Source: Hybos culiciformis
Lineage: Eukaryota > Arthropoda > Insecta > Diptera > Hybotidae
Reading direction: 5' to 3'
NCBI GenBank assembly: GCA_964007475.1
Contig: CAXFZM010000303.1
Location: 151,001 to 215,000 of the forward strand
DNA length: 64,000 nucleotides
Shown: one piece after another, positions 44,016-55,124 of the stretch
Position numbering within the stretch: position 1 is the first letter of the stretch
How the letters are laid out: every line of letters starts with the position of its first letter
Notes under the pieces: model-generated
The model's input: only the letters and a program-made list of their open reading frames with translations
What the model was told of the DNA's origin: nothing
The model's database searches: none
Position numbers and translations under genes: made by a program

Positions 44016-44600
44016 AGTTTTTAACAATAATAAAAATGAACCTGATTTTCTTTTGGTTCGATTTAGTTGCTGTCATTACATGAAGATAATTTGTAACGAT
44101 GTTGCAAAATACTTCACAGATAGAAAAGTAAAAATCTTTATCAAATCAATTTTAGGAGCAGCATTCAACATAAGCTCTTTATCTGAAGCCGTAGAATTCT
44201 TCGAACACTTTTGTGTCATTTTATCTGCTAAAACCAAACAAAATGAATGTTTTAAATTTAGTTACAAATATTTTGACGATATCCTTCAAGAAAAGAATGA
44301 AAATCATTCTTCATTTAAAGAAATTAAAGATACAATTATTGACTCTGAAATAGATACACGGGGTACTCAATATTCACAAAATCTCCCTACTTATAAAAGA
44401 AGTTTTTATAATTATTTTATAATTATTTTACAAGAAGCTAAAAAGTTACAGATGAAGAAGTACGAACCACTTCTTTATCAAAAAATGAGTACAAAAATGA
44501 GTTGTTTTTGACTCATGGTTGGTTTGTTAAGATGGCGAAAACTCTGAACCTACAGGGGTTTCAAATTAGCGCTTTCGCACCGTTTTGCTACCATTAACAC
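44016..44600 (+). pseudogene. MULE-like transposase of the ULP1-bearing transposon, second part
   Basis: The protein continues after the CACTA-like right end with NEPDFLLVRFSCCHYMKIIC (Cys/His motif of the C/DxxH type) and ILGAAFNISSLSEAVEFFEH. It runs in frame to a stop at 44511, then in another frame through FLTHGWFVKMAKTLNLQGFQ to about 44590, where the LINE begins. The catalytic Glu expected further downstream was not found; it may have been lost at the LINE insertion site. Confidence 0.55.
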
Positions 44601-44631
44601 TCATAACCAAGGCCTAGCGGCGATAATAGAT

Positions 44632-47600
44632 CTAAATCCACCCCGTGGTGTTCAAAAATTTGATCACCTCCCTGGGTTTTGCTAAGGCTAACACATCTAC
44701 GTCCTCGAGAAGGTAGTTTCCTAATGTGTTGTTTCTAGATCTTGCAAGCGCCGGGCATTTGCAAATAAAATGGACTAAAGTCTCTTTTTCGTTCTCAAGA
44801 CCGCAACTGCGGCACTTCTGGTTATAAGGAATACCCAGTCTTGCAGCATTTTCACCAACTGCCCAGTGACCCGTGTAAATTGCAGTGATTCTAGAGATGT
44901 CTTTTCGAGACATTTTAAGAATCTCTTTTGTTCTTTACTTGTCGTATAACGGCCAAGTTTTCCTGGTCGTTCTACATGTAGATAGCGCCCTCCATCTACT
45001 GTTAGCTAGAGATAAGAAGTACTGACTTATATCCCTTTTTATCGTGTTTAGTGGTGCATGGACATTCTCCGAGCGGGAGACATCCAGCGCTGAACCTGCC
45101 CTAGCCAGTTCATCAGCCCGTTCATTTCCTTGGACGTCCCTATGTCCCGGGACCGAGTACAGGTGGACGACGTATCTCTCAGCCAGTTGGGAAAGCTGTT
45201 CTAAGCATCTCTCGACCAGCTTAGAGGATACGACCGGTGATTCAAGAGCCATAATGGCCGCTTGACTGTCAGAAGCTATTACCACCCTGTGAACACCCGG
45301 AGCCGAGTCACACAACAGAAAGCACGCCTTCCAGATCGTAAGTACTTCTGCCTGAAAAATACTGGATCTGTCTGGAAGTCTATAACTTCTAGCTATATTC
45401 ATTTCTTCCGAGTACACCCCAACACCAACACCACAGTCCATTTTTGAACCGTCTGTGTAGATAGCTAGGTCGACTCCCTCTAGAATATTATTAACCTCCC
45501 AATCCCTTCTAGTCGGTATTACGATCTGAAAATTCTTTTTCAGTTCTAACCTGGGAATGGTATAGTCAGTTTGAGTTCAGGTCACATTCTTAGATATATC
45601 CCTAAGGATTCTACTGTGACCATATGGTTTAGTCAGCCAGTTTCCACTTTCTTGAAGCCTGACTGCACTGCAAGCAGCGAGATTTTTGACATGTAAGTCA
45701 AGGGGTAAAAGATGCAGCAGAACATTGAGACCATCATTAGGTGCCGTTCTTAGCGCCCCCGTGATGCTCACACATGCACTTCGCTGTATTCTACCCAGCT
45801 TGGTTCGAACATAGGCCTTCTCTACAGCTGGCCACCAAATTACCGCTCCGTACGTGAGGATTGGGCGTACAATTGCTGTGTAGATCCAGAGAACCATATG
45901 CGGCCTCAGTCCCCACCTTTTCCCTACCATTCGTTTACAAGAATAAAAAGCTACACATGCTTTTTTAATTCTCTCATCGACACTATATTTCCAGTTAAGC
46001 TTAGAATCTAGTACTACACCCAAATACTTAACCCTCGAAGCTAAACCCAACGTCACCCCTCCCAACTTGGGTAGGGCGAAGCAGGGTATTTTTGTCCTCG
46101 TTGTGAACAACATAAGCTCTGTCTTGCTTGGATTCACATTGAGGCCACACTCCTTTGCCCAACTCGTCACTACGAATAGAGCACTCTTCATTAATTCTGT
46201 TAGTGTAGGTAGGAATTTCCCAGAGACTAGAATCGCTAGGTCATCCGCGTACGCTACCGCTTTCACTCCTGCTCTTTGGAGCTTAACTAGAACTGAGTTC
46301 ATTACAAGTAGCCAGAGTAGCGGTGACAGCACCCCTCCCTGGGGAGTGCCTCTCTCCACACTCCTGACCATATGGTAGCTGCCATGATTTGCATGAATCT
46401 CTCTTATTCGTAGCATATTACCAATCCAAAAATTTATCGTCCCAACATCTGCTTGATTTAGTGACTCCTGGATTGCTTTAATACTTACATTATTGAAAGC
46501 CCCTTCTATATCTAGAAATGACGCTAGCGTGTATTCCTTGTACTGAATTGACTCTTCGACTTTACGAACTACTTCATGTAGTGCCGTCTCGGTGGATTTG
46601 CCCTTACAGAATGCATGTTATGAGGTACAAAGAGGATTACTTTCCAACTTTTTCCTGATATCGTATTCAATTATACGCTCAAGCGTTTTAAGAACGAAGG
46701 ACGATAGGCTGATTGGCATGTAATCTTTAGCCGTCTTATGTCCACGCCTCCCCGCCTTAGGTATAAAGACAACCTTGACCCTTCTCCACGACTGTGGAAT
46801 ATGACCAAGTACAAGGCTGCTTCTAAACAAAATTTCAAGCCAAGGGGTAACAGTCTCCTTGGCTTCCTGCAACATTTTTGGGAAGATACCATCAATTCCC
46901 GCTGATTTATATGGAGCGAAGCCATCTATTGCCCAGGCAATTTTTTCACTTGTGATTAGAGATCGGACGTCTTCCATTTGATTAATTACACTCCGTTGGC
47001 CAACAACAGTTGCACATTCGTCAGCACTTTCTTCGCACTTCGGAAAGTGAGTGTCGATTAATACTTCCAAGGTTTCCGCTGAAGATTCCGTCCACGTACT
47101 ATCCCCTGTTCTTAGGAATGATGGACTGGAATGCTCTTTTGATAAGACTTTGCTCAGTCTCGCTGATTCGCTAATGCTATTGATAGATTCGCAATACTCC
47201 CACCAACTTCTCTTTTTGGCAGCTCTAATTTCGCTTTTGTACTCTCGGAGGCTGTCGCTTTTGTACTCTCGGAGGCTGTCCTTATAGAGTTCAAATGATC
47301 CCTGCCGCTGGCAGATATTATAAGAATCTCTAGAGGTCTTCCTCAGGATCGTAAGATCACTATTCCACCACACTGGAAGAGTTTTCTTGCTGCGCTTGAT
47401 CGGACAAGCTACCTTAAAGGCTACCTCCATAGCCTTCGTGAACTTATCCGTTACAACATCCAGTTCTTGTTCTGTCTCTATGCTAGAAACAGAACTGTCT
47501 ATAATTGGCATCTTCTGACGTAACACTCTTTTGAACTTGTTCCAATCCGTACGCTTCGGATTTCGATAGGGTTTCGGAGTCTCTACTCCGAAGCTGATGT

Positions 47601-48264
47601 TGAAGATTATCCAACTATGATCCGAAAAAGATAATTTGTCGGACACTCTCCAACTAACGACCCTAAAAGATTCTGTGTTACCCTTACACGTTATGTCAAT
47701 AACGTCCTCCCAGCCAGAAAACCTTTCTGAGCTAGGAAATTTAAAAGTTGGGGTATTGCCCCTATTACATACTATTAGGCTATTATCTAAAATAAAATCA
47801 AAAAGTGACTCACCTCTTTCATTTATTTCTGAGCTGCCCCATAGGGTGTGCCGAGCATTAGCGTCACCACCAATCAGCAGCTTTCCTCCGCTTACTTTGA
47901 CCAATTTCTCCACTCCTGGTGTTGGAATTGGACCCTCTTGAGCCATGTAAACAGATGCTACATATAGTTCGCTCCCATCACTATGCTCCAGCTTAACTAC
48001 TGTGGCATCTGCACAGCTGAAATTGGAACAAAGCAATGCATTTATGTGTTTTTTAATGAGTACGCAGGTTCTTTGCTTACCATTTTCCGCATCTGCAACC
48101 TTGTAAAACAAGTTGTAGTTGCCGCTACTCAAGCCTCTAACCTTAGAGGCGTTGACCCATGGCTCTTGTATCAAGGCGATGTCAGGGTCCTCCTCAGCTA
48201 GGAGGACCAACAGGTTATCCGAGGCATTCTTCGAATGCTTCAGGTTAATCTGCACCACCTTCAT
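44632..48264 (-). pseudogene. LINE ORF2: endonuclease, reverse transcriptase, RNase H; one frame with three stops
   Basis: The 1,211-codon frame is continuous apart from three stops, near 46618 (TAA), 45577 (TGA) and 44935 (TAA). Domains in order: apurinic-type endonuclease (MKVVQINLKHSKNASDNLL, IQEPW, GGDANARHTLWGS, SFSDHSWI), reverse transcriptase (FIPKAGRRGHKTAKDYMPIS, GTPQGGVLSPLL, AYADDLAILV), RNase H (AIYTDGSKMDCG, FQAEVLTIWKA, VIASDSQAAI, VPGHRDVQGNERADELA) and a C-x2-C...H...C knuckle near the end. Single-base changes would explain each stop, so the copy is young. A 24-bp tandem duplication (codons SLREYKSD, about 47237-47285) is present. The protein reverse-transcribes its own RNA at nicked target DNA. 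Confidence 0.9.
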
Positions 48265-48616
48265 TTTTTTGGTCGTTAGTCCCTTCTACACCTGGTTTCA
48301 CACCAGTGCCCTCTGCACCTGGTTCCACACCAAGGCTCAACTCTTCGATGAGGTCGCTAGCGACGTCCAAAGCGTCCACTTCAGGGCTTCCTGCTTGGAA
48401 CACCTTCAGCTTGGCATAGCGGATACCCCATCTCAGTTTGAATTCCTGTTTCTCAAGAGGCTTTAGGCTTTCCTCATTGATTAGCAGCAGGAACGACATA
48501 CTGCTTTTGGTTGCCTCCTTCGGACATTCCTCCTGCTGGAGGACGGCCTCATAGTTTAAATAGATATTTTTCTTATCTTCCTTTCTGGCCATGCTTAATA
48601 AGCAGCAAAAGAGCAA
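48245..48616 (-). pseudogene. LINE ORF1, C-terminal fragment
   Basis: A 123-codon frame ends GAEGTGVKPGVEGTNDQKNE just after the ORF2 start, an overlap typical of Jockey-superfamily elements. The N-terminal zinc knuckles and RNA-binding parts are absent because of 5' truncation near 48640, so the first Met used here is incidental. Confidence 0.55.
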
Positions 48617-48639
48617 GTAATGCTCCTGTTGAAAGTTTT

Positions 48640-49033
48640 CTCAAGCAGAAGGAAAAGACAAAGCTTCGAGAGTGATTCAAAGTCACATTAAAGATTGTGT
48701 TGAGACTTTAAAAATGCTCAAATTTAAAGGTGAAGAAAAAAAATATTGTTCTCAAAAATTTTTTTTAGAAAATTGCCAAGTTGGCTATAAAGAAAAAGTA
48801 AAACCACAATCATTTTATTTGGATAAGAACAAAATGAAAAAGTCGAGTGAAATTAATATTAGTTCTGAAGGTGAAATTGATCAAAATATAAGAGATGAGC
48901 TTATTTCATTGGGCTGCTTCACACCAAAAAATAGAAAAGATCATATTTTAGAAAAGGACGATGCAATGAATTTAAATTTAACTGAAAATTGGAATAAGAC
49001 ACCTTCAGTCAAAAGAAAAAGAAATAGTAGATT
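48640..49033 (+). pseudogene. Third part of the ULP1-bearing transposon's transposase
   Basis: After the LINE, coding resumes with APVESFLKQKEKTKLRESD and, one frame over, VIQSHIKDCVETLKMLKFKG, FFLENCQVGYKEKVKP and RDELISLGCFTPKNRKDHIL. The hairpin element then interrupts. No catalytic motif is certain. The P-V-E-S-F-like segment may lie near the lost catalytic Glu. Confidence 0.45.
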
Positions 49034-49211
49034 ACAATACATGTTAAGAAAATTTGTTATTCTTGCGAGTTGTGTATACACACAAACACATAGACACGAG
49101 TCATGTTTATATCACGAGACCGAAGGTGGAGTGATATAATATTGACGAGTGTCTATGTGTTTGTGTGTATACACAACGAGCTGTATAACAAATTTGATTA
49201 ACATGTATTGT
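49034..49211. repeat. Hairpin-forming inverted repeat, arms ~75 bp
   Basis: The outer arms pair ACAATACATGTTAAGAAAAT with its complement at 49192-49211. Inner arms pair TTGTGTATACACACAAACAC plus ATAGACAC with TGTCTATGTGTTTGTGTGTA. The loop near 49098-49140 contains a second small stem (ATATCAC...GTGATAT) around GAGACCGAAGGTGGA. One or two unpaired bases interrupt the stem. It lies within the transposon coding remnant and is probably a small foldback element or an extruded palindrome. Confidence 0.8.
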
Positions 49212-49286
49212 ATACTGCTTTAATGTGCATGGGAGAGGTAGTTGCAAAGAGAGAATATAGAGATAATTTATAATAAAAAATAAAGA

Positions 49287-49540
49287 TAAAAGAAATGGAG
49301 GGAAATATTCCACGTTAATCATTCTTTAATTTCCCTTTCTTTTACAGATAAAAGAAGATTTGGGAAATATTCCACGTTAATTCTTCTTTAATTTCTCTTT
49401 CTTTTACAGACAAAAGAGGATTTGGGAAATATTCCACGTTAATTCTGCTTTAATTTCTCTTTCTTTTACAGATAAAAGAGGATTTGGGAAATATTCTACG
49501 TTCATTTTATTTATTTTATTTCTTTCTTTTAGAGATAAAA
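49287..49540 (+). repeat. Four tandem copies of a 62-bp unit
   Basis: The unit GATAAAAGAGGATTTGGGAA, ATATTCCACGTTAATTCTGC, TTTAATTTCTCTTTCTTTTA, CA repeats nearly exactly, with the outer copies more diverged. Confidence 0.85.
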
Positions 49541-49599
49541 GGAAAAAAGAGAAATATTGTGAGTGTGAGTGATATTATTTTTGTTTATACTATTACGCA

Positions 49600-49760
49600 G
49601 TTCAAAATGAAGAACGTAAATACAATATAGAGCAATGTAAATACAATTTACATCACAGGGAAATGTAAATACAATTTACATTCCTCTATAATTGCATGTG
49701 TATTGATGCATGTAATGGACCATTTACCGAGCTAAATTTGCGAATGTAAATACAACTTAC
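49600..49760. repeat. Repeated ATGTAAATACAATTTACAT words
   Basis: Five or so copies of ATGTAAATACAA, some as near palindromes with TTTACAT. No boundary or function could be defined. Confidence 0.5.
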
Positions 49761-49767
49761 CGAAGCC

Positions 49768-50120
49768 ATGCGCATTAAAAGTTATTTGTCTTATTCTCCA
49801 CGGTTTATTAAAAAAATGAAACTTCCACATACCTTTGAAACAAAAAATTTTATTCAAAAAGTGAACAGATTTGAAGAAAACGATAATTTTTCCGAATCTT
49901 CTTTTAATAATAATGAGATATCTAATCACGAAAATGATGTTGTCAAAAAAAACGACGGTTTTTTCGAATCCTCTTTTAATTATAAGTAAAAAATTTTGTT
50001 AAAAAAAACGATGTTTCCGAATCTTCCTTTGATAATAATGAGCTATCCAAGTACGAAAATGGTGTTGTTAAGAATATAAAATATTATACAAATTATAAAC
50101 TTAACCCATTGAGTATATAC
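49768..50120 (+). pseudogene. Linker region of the ULP1-bearing transposon's protein
   Basis: The frame begins YLSYSPRFIKKMKLPHTFET and holds two to three variants of an acidic unit (FSESSFNNNEISNHENDVVK; next copy VSESSFDNNELSKYENGVVK). Frames shift between units. It leads towards the protease domain and looks like a flexible linker. Confidence 0.4.
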
Positions 50121-50198
50121 TTTTAGGTGCGTATAGATACAATGAATCGTTGAAAAATAACGATTTACATAATTTTTTGACTTTAGAAAGTTTTCTTA

Positions 50199-50917
50199 CA
50201 CTTGGCTTGATGATACTGTAATAGACATAATAATTGCGTGCCTTATTAAAAAGTATGGTAAAACTGAAATGTTTGGTCTACTTGACCATAATCTCTCTTG
50301 TTGTATCACTCAAGAGCAGGATTTGACATATTTTAATTCATCCGATTATTTGTTTTTGAAAGAAAAACAAATAATCTTTTCAAAAATTAATCAGAATAAT
50401 ATGCATTGGATGCTTGCAGTTATAAATGTTAAAAAGCAAGAGTTTTATATAATTGATCCTCAGGACACTGATATGAACACAATAAAAAAATATCTAAAAA
50501 AATTCAATAAATTTTTCAAGCAAAAAGGAATATGGAATATGCAATGAGTTAACACCAATCGACTCTCCGCATCATTTTATACAAAACGACAGTTACAGCT
50601 GCGGTCTTCTCATTTGGGAATTTGCCGAAAAAATAATTGTCAATCCAGATAATCCTCATCTGCAAAAAGATAATTCAATATTTTTTCGGGAAAAAGCAAA
50701 AACATTATTGTTGTCTCAATCCGAAAGTATTAAGACATTTTGTATCCACTGCGGAAATAATTGTGGAAAAGAAATTAAAAATTGTACCGTATGCGAAAAA
50801 GTTGTATGTAAAAGATGTTTTCAAATTGACTACAAAAAACTAAGTACAGTGTTCACAGTTTCTTTTTATGTAAATTATACAGATCTTGAATATTTCAATC
50901 TAATAAAAAAAAAGTAA
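50199..50917 (+). pseudogene. ULP1/SENP-type (C48) cysteine protease with cysteine-rich tail
   Basis: The domain opens with TWLDDTVIDIIIACLIKKYG, the substrate-side helix of ULP1 proteases. The catalytic His is in NNMHWMLAVIN, the Asp in FYIIDPQDTD, and after a frame change near 50535 the Gln and Cys are in FIQNDSYSCGLLIWEF, so the whole His-Asp-Gln-Cys set is present. A cysteine-rich segment follows (CIHCGNNCGKEIKNCTVCEK and CKRCF), probably zinc-binding, then a stop. ULP1 enzymes remove SUMO-like tags. In plants some MULE transposons carry them. Coding damage is one frameshift in this domain. Confidence 0.75.
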
Positions 50918-51590
50918 ATACAACAAATGTGAGCAACAACATCAAAATTTAAATTTTAAGCGTTTTGAAATCATTTGTCAAAATTTATTATTTATTGATA
51001 TTAATTTTATTAATTTTTTATGAATATATTTTGTTATATTATAAATGAATAATATTTAAAAATAAAATAAATAAAATATTTAAATTTAAATCATTAGAAT
51101 TTTCAGCATTAATGGTAATACAGAGAGGAAATTTCAATAACATAGTTTTGTTTTATTAAATATTTTGATTTAAAACTTAATTAAATTCTTTTATTGCAGT
51201 ACCACAAGTATCTGTTTGTTAATATCAAACCACCGAATCCCATATGCCACCGATCCATATTTAGAGCTATGTACTTGAATATTTGAGAAAAAAGTTCTTC
51301 TGAAAAATCCGACTAAATTCTTAATTTTTCTTATTAAAAAGAAAACGTACACGATTTCCATTGAGAAAATTTATTAACATAGAATTGAATTTAACTAAAT
51401 AAAACAAAACGATGACTACATTTCTTAAAAATAAAACACGTGAAAAAAATAAATTGTTACAGTATTTTCTATTTGATTCGAATGAGATGAAAAATTCATT
51501 TTACAATCTCGCTTTTAAACTAAATAATTTTAATTGACGAATTATTATTCAAAGATAAAACAGCTAGCTAATTAAATCTAAATTGTAAAA
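50918..51590. other. AT-rich spacer
   Basis: No coding or terminal repeat found. The right end of the ULP1-bearing transposon must lie here or beyond. Confidence 0.35.
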
Positions 51591-52810
51591 ATTTCTTCAA
51601 CACCATCAACAGCTCTCAGTTTTTCAATAAATTGTTCAATAAATTATAATCTTGCTCAGATATTTTCACGGATTTCTTCGCAACAAACATATGTTCCGAG
51701 TTTTCAAAACAATATCCTTTGTTGTTTTTAATTTTTCGGATATTCTGTTCAATTCAATCGGATGCCAGAGAAACTAAAAACAAAATAAAATGTGATTAAA
51801 TTTACTTTTTTTATAAAGAAATATGTATTTTCCTTTTACTAACATCTACGAATCCTTGTTCTTTATATATAATAAATGTTTTACGTCCTAAGTAGGCTCG
51901 CATAATTTTTGTGGCTTCTGATGCAATGGAAGTTGGTTACGAACCCGTCTCACTAAAAATAATTATAAATTATATTTTAAAACATTCTGATGTTCAAATG
52001 TAAATGATTTTTATTTCAAAACTAATCTTTGTTAAATTTGACACTCTTATTAGGCTATATTTGAATATAAAAAACTTCTGTTTCAAACGAATTTTACTTT
52101 ATTAAGAAACTTTTACTAAAGTTTAAATTTTAAAAAATTATTTTTGAATTTTTTGATATTAAATTTCATTTAAATGTTTGGGAGTTAGAAAAATAAAAAT
52201 AAATATACAAGACTTGTTAACCTATCATACTTACTATTATCACATTTCGGATATAAATTTCCAAATGTTCTAAATTCTGCTAACAACGTTTGAACTTCAT
52301 CATCATCAAGTGGTTTAACAAAATTCATTATAATAAATGCATGTGATGGATTAAGCTTTAGATCTTCATTAAAATTATTATTCTCGACATCGGTTAGAAA
52401 TGATTGTGTCGTATGGTAACTTTTTGAACATTAAATTCTGTCATGGATGTTTGAAATTCATCACCGCTAAAAATAAAATTTTAATTTTTACCCAATAAAA
52501 ATGAATTTGAAAAAAATACCTATATATTCCAAAACGCTGTCGCTCAAGTTGATCCAACGTTATTTGACTTTTTAAAATTTTCAAATCAATTCCCATAAAT
52601 TGTAAAACGCGCACAACGATATTTTGAACAATTTCATGATGAGCTTTAAATAAATGTAAACCATCAGCCATAACCATCCCATTTTCACAATCTTGGATGC
52701 CCGCTTTAATGAGAGTAAAAAAAGAATAATTGAAAAAGTGTAAAAAATATTTTCAGAATTAAAAAAAAAAATTAACTCAAGTGGTTTCAAATCTAATAGC
52801 ACCATTTAAT
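51591..52810 (-). pseudogene. Unidentified multi-exon gene remnant
   Basis: Stop-free pieces separated by intron-like AT-rich gaps occur in order on the minus strand. About 52700-52520: DCENGMVMADGLHLFKAHHE and VLQFMGIDLKILKSQITLDQ. 52470-52245: FQTSMTEFNVQKVTIRHNHS-like and HAFIIMNFVKPLDDDEVQTL. 51960-51845: SEATKIMRAYLGRKTFIIYK. 51770-51600: MFVAKKSVKISEQDYNLLNN. TTTTTAG-like acceptors precede some pieces. Two stops and a shift are present. Composition and spacing look like a decayed spliced host gene, but I do not recognise the family. Confidence 0.4.
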
Positions 52811-53167
52811 TAATTTTTACTACACGAACAAACAGTCTTCTGATGAATAAATAATAGACATATTATGTTTTCATTTACTATTCGTACACTATTTTTGTTT
52901 TGTTTTGTATGTTCAGATTGGATTTTTAAACCAATTCAGTGCTTGGATTAATTCGCCAACTAACAAAGAACAATATAATCTGATGCCTCAGAAAATCAAA
53001 AAAAAATTTCGAGAATTCTTTCAATACAATTTTTAGCTAATATTATTCTGATCCAACTCTGATCTCACCCTCTGCCGTTGATAAATTTATTTTCCCAATA
53101 GTAGATCTAATATTCCTGTAATCACCGAAATTTCTCAAACCATTATTAATTCCACAATTATTTAATC

Positions 53168-53667
53168 CGGCGATGTGCAACCTGCGGCTCATAAGCCGCA
53201 TGCGGCTCATTTGATTTTTATCTGCGCCTCACATCAATGTTTTGATTTACGTAATATGTGGCTCTTTTTTGTACGAAAAGAACTTTTATTTTGCTTTAAT
53301 TTTTAAAAAATGTTTATTAGCTGGCAATGATTTGTTTGTTTTGTAAGAAAAGGTAATAAATATAAACTTGGAACATCAACTCAGGATTTAAAAAAGAAAA
53401 ATTGCACCTGATTTGAATAAATTGAGCCAAAGCAAAAACACTGAAATTTCTCATTAACTTTTATTTATTTTTTTATTTTTTGTAGATTTATTTTATATTT
53501 TGTTATATTTTTCATATTTTTTTATGTTGCAATTTTTAAATTAAATTACTAGTGCAAATTCTGAATTAAATCAAAACCAATAAACCATTATTATTTTATT
53601 CATTCGTTTTTTTATATGTGGCTCATGGCGAGGTACGAAATTTATTCAGTGGCTCTGGCACCCAATG
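53168..53667. mobile_element. hAT-like non-autonomous remnant, ~500 bp
   Basis: The left side CCGGCGATGTGCAACCTGCGG and the right side (complement) CATTGGGTGCCAGAGCCACT resemble the paired ends of hAT elements, whose ends read CAGNGNTGNGCAACCTGCGGC and CAGTGGGTGCCAGAGCC. GCGGCTCAT and GTGGCTC words recur. The flanks do not give an exact 8-bp duplication, so the end points are uncertain. Confidence 0.45.
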
Positions 53668-54780
53668 TTATGATTAAGTTTGATGGAAGTAGATATAACA
53701 AATTTCTGACACCAAATTAGGCGTCATTTGTTATGATGAAATTTATTGGTGGAAGTATGAGTGTAAAAATTCCAAACTATAGTTCAAGAAGAACCACCGA
53801 GACTTTAACATAAAATTTTATTTATTTATTTATTTCGTTTAATTCAAACTATTACAAAAAATTCTTAATACATAAATTAATACATAACAATAATTTGGTT
53901 TTAAATTAAATATATTAAATATATTTTAAGTGTACAAAAGTTTTATTTTTAAATTATCCTTTGTTAAAGAAAAATCTATAATGTGTTTGTATTTATTGCA
54001 TATTGTAAGCCACTGATGCCCAAGCCTATGCTCGCGAGCAAAATTTTTTTTTTTTATACTCAAATGCATAGGAATAAAAAAATGTGTAATCATTTTCAAT
54101 GAAAAAAAAAAATCGTATACTCGCATATAAAATCGTATACTCATTTCATTATTTCGTATGCTCACTTTGATTCACAAAAAAAAAAAAATTTTTTTTTTCC
54201 TTTTTATTTCTAGTCTTTTTAAATACACTGTTAAAAATATAAAATTTATATTTCTTACTCTTTTAGACTGGAAGGTCTTTTATACAATTTTATTTTAATT
54301 TTTTAAAATCCCGCAGGAATCACTTTTTATATAAAATATTATTAGAGTACGATTTAAATCAATTGACCGTTGAGTTTTTATGAAAGGGTCAAATTTGAAT
54401 AAATTTTTAAATCAAGCTTTTTTCTTCAATCATTTCTTCTTAATTTTATATCTCTTTCCCTTTCTGGCTCATACAAATTTCTGTATTAAGTAAAACAAAA
54501 ATCTGACAGAAAAATCTTTTGTTTTAAATAGAAAAGGAAAGCTTTTAAAAAAAATTTGTCAGTTGATGTGAATCGTAATATATCAGCTTAAGAAGCATTT
54601 TTGAAATTTTTTAGGATTGAATTAAAACTGAAAAATAAAACGTAATTTTATTCAAAAAACATACAACACACAATTTAGTTTTCTTAATTATGTCTTTAGA
54701 AATAATTTTTTTACAGTGAATGTTTTTTAAATAAAAATTGGGTTGGTGTGATATGAAAAAAACCTTAGTATTTTCTATAT
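53668..54780. other. AT-rich spacer
   Basis: No gene or element boundary seen. Short frames at 53926-54165 have no family resemblance. Confidence 0.4.
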
Positions 54781-55124
54781 GCTCTAAATTAGTTCTAATT
54801 TGGGCTTCGCTGTTGTAAGCATTCTGTTAATGGGTTCGTGTTGTCCGTAATTAGTTCTGTGGGTTTTAGTTGTAAAGAGATTTGTATTACGTAGTCCGGG
54901 GATGGATCGGAAATTGATCTGTTGGGAGATGAATAAGGAATTAATTTTATTGTTCACGGATTGACATATAAAGATGATATCAGCTACTTCACGTCTTTTC
55001 TTTAATAATACCATATTTATCAATTTTAATCTATCTTCATAGGGGGGTAGTACTAGGGAGTCGGTCCAAGGAAGTTGTCTAAGAGCAAATCTTAGAAAAT
55101 TTCTCTGAATGAACTCTATCCGCT

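Larger units (their letters stand above)
44600..48640 (-). mobile_element. LOA/I-group non-LTR retrotransposon (LINE), 5' truncated
   Basis: Read on the minus strand, it has the C-terminal part of ORF1 (48616-48245), overlapping by about 20 nt with ORF2 (48264-44632), then about 35 nt of 3' sequence. It is clearly richer in G and C than the flanks. The order endonuclease, reverse transcriptase (YADD), RNase H, zinc knuckle fits the LOA or I clades of the Jockey superfamily. ORF1 lacks its N-terminal part, so the insertion is 5' truncated. No poly-A tail was seen at the 3' end and no target duplication was established. Confidence 0.85.
29730..50917 (+). mobile_element. Decayed DNA transposon with MULE-like DDE transposase and ULP1 protease, split by later insertions
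   Basis: Coding fragments in one orientation and consistent order appear at 29730-30862, 30866-31409, 32150-32329, 44016-44600, 48640-49033, 49768-50120 and 50199-50917. The gaps are filled by a SINE-bearing stretch, an 11.7-kb CACTA-like element, a LOA-like LINE and a hairpin element. The protein parts are a Lys/Glu-rich repeat region, a DDE-like core and a C48 protease. The first and last fragments give the minimum extent. The real ends and target duplication were not found. That the transposase and protease belong to one element is inferred from order, strand and uninterrupted decay level. Confidence 0.6.

Noticed and set aside
47051..48201. Several plus-strand frames of 70-100 codons
   Set aside because: They are shadows of the minus-strand LINE ORF2, which has clear domains.
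49287..49540. Possible CRISPR array from regular repeats
   Set aside because: The units are contiguous 62-bp tandem repeats without unique spacers, and the DNA is plainly eukaryotic.
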